Source: Deltaproteobacteria bacterium
GTDB taxonomy: Bacteria; Desulfobacterota; Deferrimicrobia; Deferrimicrobiales; Deferrimicrobiaceae
Direction: 5' to 3'
Length of the DNA: 6,019 nt
NCBI GenBank assembly: GCA_025357175.1
Contig: JANXPS010000028.1
Span: forward strand, 1-6,019
Position numbers and translations under genes: made by a program. Below the pieces are notes generated by a model. That model was not told the origin of the DNA, did no database searches, and saw nothing but the letters and a program-made list of their open reading frames with translations. This document shows, piece after piece, positions 1-4,219 of this stretch (the stretch's first letter is position 1; every line of letters begins with the position of its first letter).

Positions 1-70
1 CGCGGGCGCTGTAGACCGCGGCAGTGGATCCGGCGCAACCGGAACCGAGGATCATGATGTCGTGCGGCAT
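1..70 (-). CDS. N-terminus of a thioredoxin-reductase-like FAD oxidoreductase (partial, cut by window start)
   Basis: Reading the minus strand from the ATG at 70-68 gives 23 codons that run off the window edge. The peptide contains ILGSGCAGSTAAVYSAR, a Rossmann FAD-binding start of the form hhhGxGxxGxxAAhYxAR. In thioredoxin reductase (TrxB) and close relatives the glycine-rich loop usually reads GSGPAG or GGGPAG; here a Cys replaces the Pro. The start is supported by GGAGGG about 9 nt upstream on the minus strand (complement of 80-85). Known family role: a cytoplasmic flavoenzyme passing electrons from NADPH or another donor to thioredoxin-like disulfides. It is divergent from the ferritin-like gene, which suits a shared redox or iron response, but that is inference. 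The redox CxxC motif lies outside the window, so other two-dinucleotide-binding-domain flavoproteins cannot be excluded. Confidence 0.75.
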   Translation of the reverse strand, partial: MPHDIMILGSGCAGSTAAVYSAR

Positions 71-95
71 GTCGAATATCCCTCCGGATTCGTTT

Positions 96-111
96 AAGTC
101 GCTGTCGACTT
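96..111. promoter_or_regulatory. Hexamer inverted repeat in the divergent intergenic region (candidate operator)
   Basis: AAGTCG-ctgt-CGACTT is a perfect 6-bp inverted repeat with a 4-nt spacer. It lies between the divergent reductase and ferritin-like genes and overlaps the proposed -35 of the ferritin promoter (105-110). The position suits a dimeric repressor. It does not resemble a Fur box and I cannot name a regulator. Hexamer dyads also arise by chance. Confidence 0.3.
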
Positions 112-133
112 CCATTCTTATCAGGATTAGTAT
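105..133 (+). promoter_or_regulatory. Possible sigma-70-type promoter for the ferritin-like gene
   Basis: TCGACT (105-110) and TAGTAT (128-133) each match the -35 and -10 consensus at 4 of 6 positions, with a 17-bp spacer. The predicted start near 140 gives a leader of about 30 nt ending in a strong ribosome site. The match is moderate and untested. Confidence 0.35.
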
Positions 134-155
134 GAACCATACGGTAAAAAAAAAT

Positions 156-162
156 GAGGAGG
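156..162 (+). promoter_or_regulatory. Strong ribosome binding site of the ferritin-like gene
   Basis: GAGGAGG lies 7 nt before the ATG at 170 and follows an A-rich tract (146-154). It is a near-perfect Shine-Dalgarno and fixes the start, suggesting high expression. Confidence 0.85.
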
Positions 163-169
163 CGTTTAC

Positions 170-598
170 ATGGTGCAGAAGGCATCTCCGAAACTGATGG
201 GCCTGCTCAACGAGGCGATTGCCCGTGAAATCCAGGTCTCCATCCAGTACATGTGGCAGCACGTGCTCTGGTCCGGCGTCAAAGGTTTCGCGGTCAAGGA
301 CCAGATCAAGAAATTTGCGATCGACGAGATGAAGCACGCCGAGATGATCGCCGAGCGCCTGAACTACTTCGGCGGCATTCCGACCACCAAGCCGACCCCC
401 GTCTTCGTCGGCTCCACGCTCAAGGAAATGATCGAGGCCGACAAGAAGGACGAAGAGGGTGCGATCGCTCTCTACAAGGAAATCCTCGACCTGGCCCGCC
501 AGGAGGGTGACGACACGACCGGCCATCTCTTCCGCGAGATCCTCAGCCAGGAGGAAGACCACCACGACACCTTCACGACGCTGCTCGAAGACCTTTAA
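170..598 (+). CDS. Bacterioferritin-like diiron protein (ferritin-like superfamily)
   Basis: This 142-aa four-helix-bundle protein carries the full set of ferroxidase ligands: E20 in helix A, E53-x-x-H56 in helix B (DEMKHAE), E95 in helix C, and E128-x-x-H131 in helix D (EEDHH). Spacing follows bacterioferritin (E18, E51/H54, E94, E127/H130 in the E. coli protein). M54 sits where bacterioferritin has its haem-ligand Met52, so haem binding at a subunit interface is possible. The protein is about 16 residues shorter than classical bacterioferritin. Family role: oxidation of Fe(II) and storage or detoxification of iron and peroxide in the cytoplasm. It appears monocistronic, with its own strong ribosome site and a hairpin after the stop. 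The divergent flavoprotein neighbour fits an oxidative-stress setting. Whether it assembles into a 24-mer cage cannot be read from sequence. Confidence 0.93.
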   Translation: MVQKASPKLMGLLNEAIAREIQVSIQYMWQHVLWSGVKGFAVKDQIKKFAIDEMKHAEMIAERLNYFGGIPTTKPTPVFVGSTLKEMIEADKKDEEGAIALYKEILDLARQEGDDTTGHLFREILSQEEDHHDTFTTLLEDL

Positions 599-609
599 GG
601 CATGGCGGC

Positions 610-647
610 CCGGCCCGCATTTATCATCATTGAGAAATGCGGGCCGG
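610..647 (+). terminator. GC-rich hairpin after the ferritin-like gene (terminator-like, no clean T tract)
   Basis: CCGGCCCGCATTT (610-622) pairs perfectly with AAATGCGGGCCGG (635-647) across a 12-nt loop, giving a 13-bp stem that begins 12 nt after the ferritin stop. It is followed by CCGTAATAAT rather than a T run, so it may terminate poorly or mainly protect the 3' end of the ferritin mRNA. Its 3' side overlaps the proposed mutY promoter. Confidence 0.6.
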
Positions 648-657
648 CCGTAATAAT
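630..657 (+). promoter_or_regulatory. Predicted sigma-70-type promoter of the mutY operon
   Basis: TTGAGA (630-635) and AATAAT (652-657) each match the consensus hexamers at 5 of 6 positions, with a 16-bp spacer. The predicted start is near 664. That lies downstream of the ATG at 637, so it argues for a mutY start further in, at TTG 703. The -35 lies in the hairpin loop and the first base of its right arm. Confidence 0.55.
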
Positions 658-702
658 CCGGAACAGCCGGCCTGCTGCTCCGGTTCTCCCCGGTTCCATC
701 CT

Positions 703-1785
703 TTGAATCCCGCATGCGGCACGCTCCCTTTCCGAAAAATCGCATCGGCACTGCTCGGGTGGTTTTCCGGGAGCGCGCGCCAAATGCCCTGGCGGGAGAC
801 CACCGACCCTTACCGGATATGGCTTTCCGAAATCATGCTTCAGCAGACGCAGGTCCGTACCGTCGTGCCTTACTATCTCCGGTTCATCGAGGCGTTCCCC
901 GATCTTGAATCGCTTGCGGAGGCGCCGGAAGACGCCCTGATGAAGCAATGGGAGGGGCTCGGATACTATTCCAGGGCGCGCAACCTCCACAAGTGCGCCG
1001 GGATCGTGGTCCGGGAACACGGCGGTCGATTCCCGTCCGATGCGGTGCGGCTGGAGACGCTGCCCGGAATCGGGAAATCGACGGCCGGGGCCATCGCCGC
1101 GATTGCGTTCGGGAGGGACGCAGCGATCCTGGATGGAAACGTGAAGCGGGTAGTGGCGCGGCTTGGGGCGATTCAGGGTGACGGCTCACGCTCGGGTGTC
1201 AAGGAACGGATGTGGGAGCTTTCGCGCCGGATCGTCATGCCCGGCCGCGGCCGGGAAATCGCACTTGCCATGATGGACCTCGGCGCGTTGGTGTGCACAC
1301 CAAGGCGGCCCGATTGCCCCGGGTGCCCCTTGAACGGGTGGTGCCTGGCTTTATCGGGCGGGGCTCCCGAGTCGTTTCCCGAAAAAACTCCCCGAAGAAA
1401 AAGGCCCCATCGCGAAGCGGTCGCCGCGGTGATACAGGATGGCACCGGCAGGTTTCTTGTTCGGAAGCGCCCGGCGGGAGCGCTGCTCGGCGGCCTGTGG
1501 GAATTTCCGGGGGAGTTCCTGGACGGGGACGAATCGCAGGAATCGGCCCTGGCCAAATGGGGCGGCAAGGCCGGGGTCACCGGCTTGATTCCTTTTGAAC
1601 GATTTGCGACGATTCGTCATGGGTTCACGCATTTCGAGTTGCGCCTGCACGGATGGCGATGCGCCGTCGAAGGAATCGTTCCGGAAGGTGCGGGCAACTG
1701 GGTGGTTCGGGAAGAACTTTCGCACCACGCCTTTCCCCGAGCGCATCAGATTCTCATAGAGAAGATCAAGGAGGACCGGTCATGA
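703..1785 (+). CDS. mutY: A/G-specific adenine DNA glycosylase MutY
   Basis: MutY removes adenine mispaired with 8-oxoguanine in base excision repair. Numbered from TTG 703 (360 aa), key sites sit exactly six residues after their E. coli equivalents: catalytic E43 in LSEIMLQQTQV, Y88 in GLGYY, the helix-hairpin-helix LPGIGKSTAG (120-129), catalytic D144 in LDGNVKR, and iron-sulfur cysteines C198-X6-C205-X2-C208-X5-C214. The C-terminal NUDIX-like domain (about 235-355) reads 8-oxoG and shows LGGLWEFPG (262-270) and FTH (308-310), the latter like the E. coli FSH loop. The start is uncertain. An in-frame ATG at 637 would add 22 unconserved residues, but it lies in a hairpin, lacks a ribosome site and precedes the predicted transcript start. 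TTG 703 fits family length but also lacks a Shine-Dalgarno. The stop overlaps the next gene by 4 nt, so translation is probably coupled. The gene call is secure; the start is not. Confidence 0.96.
   Translation: MNPACGTLPFRKIASALLGWFSGSARQMPWRETTDPYRIWLSEIMLQQTQVRTVVPYYLRFIEAFPDLESLAEAPEDALMKQWEGLGYYSRARNLHKCAGIVVREHGGRFPSDAVRLETLPGIGKSTAGAIAAIAFGRDAAILDGNVKRVVARLGAIQGDGSRSGVKERMWELSRRIVMPGRGREIALAMMDLGALVCTPRRPDCPGCPLNGWCLALSGGAPESFPEKTPRRKRPHREAVAAVIQDGTGRFLVRKRPAGALLGGLWEFPGEFLDGDESQESALAKWGGKAGVTGLIPFERFATIRHGFTHFELRLHGWRCAVEGIVPEGAGNWVVREELSHHAFPRAHQILIEKIKEDRS
1768..1774 (+). promoter_or_regulatory. Ribosome binding site of the PNPOx-like gene, inside the mutY 3' end
   Basis: AAGGAGG lies 7 nt before ATG 1782, within the last mutY codons. 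It decides the start of the next gene and sets up the ATGA overlap. Confidence 0.85.
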
Positions 1786-2153
1786 ATCTTTCAGAGGAAC
1801 TGCAGGCGGGGGGTAAGGGAGTCATCGCAACCGCCTCGAAGGAGGGCGTGCCCAACACCGCGATTTACGCGACGCCTCACATCGTCGACGGTTCGACCGT
1901 CGCGTGGGGCATGACCCCGGGGCGCACCCACCAAAACCTGACCGAGAATCCGAATGCCGCCTATCTTTACCTGGCGCACGACGGGGAGGTACGTGGCGTC
2001 AGGCTGACGCTGCTCCTGAAAGAGATCAAGGAAGTCGATCCGCTATTGAACCGCATTCGTGAAAAGACGCGCGAATCGGTTTCGCACGAGGCGGGCGATT
2101 CGATCCGATACGTCGCTTTTTTCACCGTTACGGAAACCAGGCCGCTGATCTAG
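1782..2153 (+). CDS. Pyridoxamine 5'-phosphate oxidase family (FMN-binding split barrel) protein
   Basis: This 123-aa protein has the look of a small split-barrel flavin protein. The first strands read GVIATASKEGVPNTAIYATP (13-32), matching the family pattern of a strand, a polar turn and 'x-G-x-P-x-x-x'. GRTHQNLTENPNAAYLYL (47-64) matches the segment that contacts FMN phosphate in relatives (K/R-x-x-N-L-x-x-N-P). A last strand, IRYVAFFTVTETRPLI, closes the barrel. It is much shorter than true PdxH (about 210 aa), so vitamin B6 oxidation should not be assumed; relatives bind FMN, F420 or haem, or reduce small molecules. The mutY stop and this start share ATGA, and a thioesterase follows 19 bp on, so the three are probably one transcript. 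The substrate is unknown. Confidence 0.82.
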   Translation: MNLSEELQAGGKGVIATASKEGVPNTAIYATPHIVDGSTVAWGMTPGRTHQNLTENPNAAYLYLAHDGEVRGVRLTLLLKEIKEVDPLLNRIREKTRESVSHEAGDSIRYVAFFTVTETRPLI

Positions 2154-2159
2154 CGCTTC

Positions 2160-2164
2160 GAGGG
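2160..2164 (+). promoter_or_regulatory. Ribosome binding site supporting the TTG start of the thioesterase
   Basis: GAGGG lies 8 nt before TTG 2173. The first in-frame ATG (2227) falls 18 codons later, inside the first conserved hotdog strand, so the TTG start is preferred. Confidence 0.55.
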
Positions 2165-2172
2165 AAACGCAA

Positions 2173-2649
2173 TTGTCCAAACCAGCGAAAGCCGTCAGCG
2201 AGTCGACCGTGGTTCTGGTCCAGGTGATGACGCAGATGGATGCCAACCTCGCGGGCAACGTTCACGGCGGCAACATCATGAAGTTGGCCGATACGGCCGC
2301 AGGTGTGGCGGCGATGCGGCATTCGGGCGGAAACGTGGTCACGGCTTCGGTCGACCGGTTCGACTTCCATGCGCCGATCTACATCGGCAACATCGTCACG
2401 CTCAAATCCTCCCTCAACCATGCGGGCCGTACCTCGATGGAAGTCGGCGTGCGCGTCGAGGCCGAAGACCTCTTCACCGGGAAAAAGACCCATACCAACT
2501 CGTGCTATTTCACGATGGTGGCGCTCGACGACAAGGGGTGCCCGACCGGGATTCCTCCGCTTGCGCCCGAGACCGAAGATGATTTTCGGCGCACCGATGC
2601 GGCCCGCATCCGGGTTGCACGTCGGAAAAAACAAATTCTCAAGGGGTAG
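2173..2649 (+). CDS. Acyl-CoA thioesterase, single hotdog domain (YciA/ACOT type)
   Basis: This 158-aa protein has the diagnostic cytosolic acyl-CoA hydrolase block DANLAGNVHGGNIMKLADTAAG (23-44, written here for position only). N25 and D40 are at the catalytic Asn and Asp positions of hexameric ACOT enzymes, and HGG lies before the long hotdog helix. VTASVDRFDFHAPIYIGNIV (56-75) and SMEVGVRVEAED (88-99) are the following strands. Family role: hydrolysis of acyl-CoA to free acid and CoA in the cytoplasm, tuning the CoA pool or membrane acyl supply. The C-terminal tail (about 130-158) is charged and basic at its end. It starts at TTG, 19 bp after the PNPOx-like gene, and is probably the last gene of the mutY operon; I see no clear terminator after it. 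Substrate chain length cannot be inferred. Confidence 0.92.
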   Translation: MSKPAKAVSESTVVLVQVMTQMDANLAGNVHGGNIMKLADTAAGVAAMRHSGGNVVTASVDRFDFHAPIYIGNIVTLKSSLNHAGRTSMEVGVRVEAEDLFTGKKTHTNSCYFTMVALDDKGCPTGIPPLAPETEDDFRRTDAARIRVARRKKQILKG

Positions 2650-2781
2650 CATCTGTCTGATCCCGCTGCATTGTTCTCCGGATTAAGATTATTGTGTGCC
2701 AACATGTGGTAAATATTTCTACACTCCTGTCTCCTGAGTCCTCCGGGGCATACATCCAACTCACTGATATCTAAACGAATT

Positions 2782-2793
2782 CATCACGTGATG
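2782..2793. promoter_or_regulatory. Perfect 12-bp palindrome upstream of the cold-shock gene (candidate operator)
   Basis: CATCACGTGATG is a perfect two-fold palindrome with a CACGTG core. It ends 5 bp before the GG of the sigma-54-like element, a place where a dimeric regulator could act. No regulator is identifiable from the site alone. Confidence 0.4.
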
Positions 2794-2798
2794 GTGTG

Positions 2799-2813
2799 GG
2801 CAAACCTCTTGCA
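2799..2813 (+). promoter_or_regulatory. Sigma-54-like (-24/-12) promoter element ahead of the cold-shock gene
   Basis: GGCA (2799-2802) and TTGCA (2809-2813) are separated so that GG (2799-2800) and GC (2811-2812) are exactly 10 nt apart, as the RpoN consensus TGGCAC-N5-TTGCA requires. The AC/G part of the -24 element is AA here and the preceding T is a G. Predicted transcription start is near 2824, giving a leader of about 67 nt. A weaker sigma-70 alternative is TGGGCA (2797-2802), a 16-bp spacer and TATACG (2819-2824), each matching 4 of 6. Confidence 0.4.
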
Positions 2814-2854
2814 TACTGTATACGAAAGCGCGGGCAATCGACGGGCGACCACGA

Positions 2855-2871
2855 ACGGCCCCGCGGGCCGT
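2855..2871 (+). promoter_or_regulatory. Leader hairpin before the cold-shock ribosome site
   Basis: ACGGCCC (2855-2861) pairs with GGGCCGT (2865-2871) over a 3-nt loop. It ends 7 nt before the AAGGAG ribosome site (2879-2884), which lies 6 nt before the ATG. A GC-rich stem here could modulate translation with temperature, as cold-shock leaders often do, but a role is inferred only from position. Confidence 0.35.
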
Positions 2872-2890
2872 ATTCAAGAAGGAGACGCAC

Positions 2891-3091
2891 ATGGCTAACG
2901 GAACGGTCAAATGGTTCAACGACGCAAAAGGGTTCGGCTTCATCACGGAGGAAACGGGCGAGGACGTATTCGTCCACTTCAGCGAGATTCAGGGTGAGGG
3001 GTATCGGTCGCTGGCCGAAGGGCAAGCGGTCGAATTCGAGATCACCAGCGGTCCCAAGGGAAAGAAGGCAGCGAACGTCCGCAAACTCTAG
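2891..3091 (+). CDS. Cold-shock protein, CspA family
   Basis: This 66-aa single cold-shock domain is nearly the standard family length. It begins NGTVKWFNDAKGFGFI. RNP1 is K13-GFGF-I18 and RNP2 is V26-FVH-F30, with W8, F15, F17, F27, H29 and F30 forming the usual aromatic nucleic-acid face. Family role: a small cytoplasmic single-stranded RNA/DNA-binding chaperone that melts mRNA structure and affects transcription antitermination. It is not necessarily cold-induced, since many genomes carry several paralogues. AAGGAG (2879-2884) fixes the start. The gene stands alone, with its own upstream control region and a strong terminator 33 bp after its stop. It is too general a family to give a numbered csp symbol. 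Confidence 0.96.
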   Translation: MANGTVKWFNDAKGFGFITEETGEDVFVHFSEIQGEGYRSLAEGQAVEFEITSGPKGKKAANVRKL

Positions 3092-3123
3092 CCCTCTGCG
3101 GGCTGCGATGCCCGAACAATTTC

Positions 3124-3162
3124 AACCGGCATTCCGGTCGGCCCGGAATGCCGGTTTTATTT
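3124..3162 (+). terminator. Strong intrinsic terminator of the cold-shock gene, probably bidirectional
   Basis: AACCGGCATTCCGG (3124-3137) pairs perfectly with CCGGAATGCCGGTT (3143-3156) over a 5-nt loop, and TTTTATTT follows (3155-3162). This is a textbook rho-independent terminator for the plus strand. On the minus strand the same stem follows the coaE stop and leads into TTGAAATTGTT, so it probably ends coaE transcripts too. Confidence 0.92.
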
Positions 3163-3762
3163 CGGGGGATTGATGTTCAGACGTTCCAACAGGTTCGAAA
3201 CCTGGCGTATCGTATCGTCTCGGCTTCCGGAATTATCGATGACATGATCCGAGAGTCCCGCCTTTTCCCGTGAATCCATTTGCGCACCGATCCTTTGTCG
3301 AGCTTCCGGCACCGTGATTCCGTCTCGGGCAACGATCCGTCGGAGCTGGATTTCCGGGTCGCAGGACACGCATATGACGGATTCGAATCGCGAGGCGCGG
3401 CGGTTTTCGTGAAGCAGGGCGGCTTCCACGACCGCTGCCTGGTTCCCGGCCGCCTCGAGCCTGGCGAGCGCGACCTCGATTCCCGCCCGGATCTTCGGAA
3501 TCGTGATCGACTCGAGTTCGGCGCGTCGCGCCGGATCGGCGAAGACGATTCCGCCGAGCCGTTTCCGGTCGATCCGGCCATCCGCCGCCACGACCGATTC
3601 GCCAAATCTCGCGATGATCTCGTCATGGCATTCGGTGCCCGGTTCCACGATCTCTCGGGCGATCAGGTCGGCATCGACGACCGGCACGCCGGCCTCGGCA
3701 ATCAATCCGGCGACCAGGCTTTTCCCGCACCCGATCCCGCCAGTGAGCCCGAAAATTCGCAT
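3157..3762 (-). CDS. coaE: Dephospho-CoA kinase
   Basis: CoaE phosphorylates the 3'-hydroxyl of dephospho-CoA with ATP, the last step of coenzyme A synthesis. The 201-aa protein starts MRIFGLTGGIGCGKS, with the Walker A loop at 8-15. DAD at 30-32 is the conserved acidic pair near the active site. VVEAALLHEN (111-120) matches the core strand usually written PLLFE, here AALLHE. The lid and C-terminal region show REKAGLSDHVIDNSG (165-179), as in the family's ADYVIDNSG. Length is typical. The start at 3762 is forced because the P-loop follows within eight residues; a TTG at 3816 would add 18 unrelated residues. No Shine-Dalgarno is present, and a perfect extended -10 sits just upstream, so a leaderless mRNA is predicted. 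It is convergent with the cold-shock gene and divergent from the SCP2 gene. The stop codon uses the terminator's T tract. Confidence 0.96.
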   Translation of the reverse strand: MRIFGLTGGIGCGKSLVAGLIAEAGVPVVDADLIAREIVEPGTECHDEIIARFGESVVAADGRIDRKRLGGIVFADPARRAELESITIPKIRAGIEVALARLEAAGNQAAVVEAALLHENRRASRFESVICVSCDPEIQLRRIVARDGITVPEARQRIGAQMDSREKAGLSDHVIDNSGSRDDTIRQVSNLLERLNINPPK

Positions 3763-3769
3763 GCCGCGG

Positions 3770-3778
3770 ATTATAGCA
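3770..3778 (-). promoter_or_regulatory. Perfect extended -10 promoter of coaE, predicting a leaderless transcript
   Basis: On the minus strand 3778-3770 reads TGCTATAAT, an exact TGnTATAAT. Seven bases separate it from the coaE ATG (3762), so transcription should start at 3763 or 3762. At a normal 17-bp distance the -35 position holds GAGGCC, which is not a match; extended -10 promoters do not need a -35. Together with the absence of a ribosome site this points to leaderless coaE mRNA. Confidence 0.6.
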
Positions 3779-3809
3779 TGCGGGCTCCGACGGGCCTCGC
3801 CGCCCCGCG

Positions 3810-3839
3810 TTGACAAATCGAATGGGCGGGTGTTACGTT
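3810..3839 (+). promoter_or_regulatory. Predicted promoter of the SCP2-sirtuin-ispG operon
   Basis: TTGACA (3810-3815) is a perfect -35. After 18 bp, TACGTT (3834-3839) keeps the T1, A2 and T6 of the -10 and is preceded by TGT (3831-3833), an extended -10 TGn. Predicted start is near 3846, leaving a leader of about 42 nt. It diverges from the coaE promoter, with 31 bp between the two elements. Confidence 0.5.
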
Positions 3840-3887
3840 CGAAAACATCTGTCGAAGCGTCCGATTGCGTCCGAAAGGAGATTTCCG

Positions 3888-4208
3888 ATGGCGGAAACCA
3901 CCGTTAAAGGCTTTTTTGAAGCGCTTGAAGGCAAGCTGGCGAAAGATCCCTCCCGCCTGGATGGAATGGATTGCGTGTTCCAGTTTCGAGTCGGAGACAA
4001 TGCTTATCACGTCGACGTCGCCAACGGAAAACCGGCCGTGATCTCCGGCGATGCCGCATCCCCGAACTGCATCGTCACCGTGTCCGAGGGCGATTTTCTC
4101 GATCTTCTTTCGGGAAAACTCAACGGGCAGATGGCGTTCATGATGGGCAAGCTAAAGGTCGCGGGAGACATGGGGCTTGCACTGAAAATGGCGTCCTTCC
4201 TGAAATAG
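3888..4208 (+). CDS. SCP2 sterol-binding-domain protein
   Basis: This 106-aa protein is essentially one SCP2 domain. FFEALEGKLAKDPSRLDGMD (9-28) is the first helix. VFQFRV...YHVDVANGKP (30-49) gives two strands, and CIVTVSEGDFLDLLSGKLN (61-79) is the usual strand then helix. GKLKVAGDMGLALKMASFL (87-105) is the diagnostic C-terminal motif. The fold makes a hydrophobic tunnel for lipids or acyl chains; bacterial members are generally uncharacterised, and sterols are not implied. There is no signal peptide or membrane segment, so it is cytoplasmic. ATG 3888 has AAAGGAG (3874-3880) 7 nt upstream; an in-frame TTG at 3810 is the promoter -35 and is rejected. A sirtuin follows 11 bp after the stop and ispG after that, suggesting one operon. 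Confidence 0.92.
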   Translation: MAETTVKGFFEALEGKLAKDPSRLDGMDCVFQFRVGDNAYHVDVANGKPAVISGDAASPNCIVTVSEGDFLDLLSGKLNGQMAFMMGKLKVAGDMGLALKMASFLK

Positions 4209-4219
4209 TCTCTTCCTCC

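Larger units (their letters stand above)
2650..2890. other. AT-richer noncoding interval between the thioesterase and the cold-shock gene
   Basis: These 241 bp carry no credible gene on either strand. The first two thirds (to about 2830) are visibly more AT-rich than the flanking coding DNA; the last 50 bp are GC-rich again. It must hold the end of the mutY operon transcript and the control region and leader of the cold-shock gene. Specific elements are listed separately: the palindrome at 2782-2793, the sigma-54-like element at 2799-2813, and the leader hairpin at 2855-2871. Confidence 0.7.

Noticed and set aside
132..169. Possible small upstream ORF starting at ATG 132
   Set aside because: It is out of frame with the ferritin gene, has no ribosome site, and overlaps the leader and promoter region.
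595..1020. 141-codon minus-strand open frame over the start of mutY
   Set aside because: It is a shadow of mutY with no domain; the mutY frame has perfect family motifs.
3090..3104. AGCCC-tctgc-GGGCT hairpin at the csp stop codon
   Set aside because: The stem is only 5 bp with no T tract; the 14-bp terminator 20 bp further on is the real signal.
3280..3813. 177-codon plus-strand open frame
   Set aside because: It is antisense to coaE, has no domain and no ribosome site, and runs across the coaE promoter.
3763..3816. Upstream TTG start for coaE at 3816
   Set aside because: It would add 18 unrelated residues, lies outside the predicted transcript and has no ribosome site; ATG 3762 fits the family N-terminus.
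3810..3887. Upstream TTG start for the SCP2 gene
   Set aside because: This TTG is the first half of the TTGACA -35 element; ATG 3888 has AAAGGAG at the right distance.
3971..4219. Long N-terminal extension of the sirtuin frame
   Set aside because: It overlaps the SCP2 gene in another frame, encodes an arginine-rich nonsense sequence, and sirtuin homology begins only after GTG 4220.
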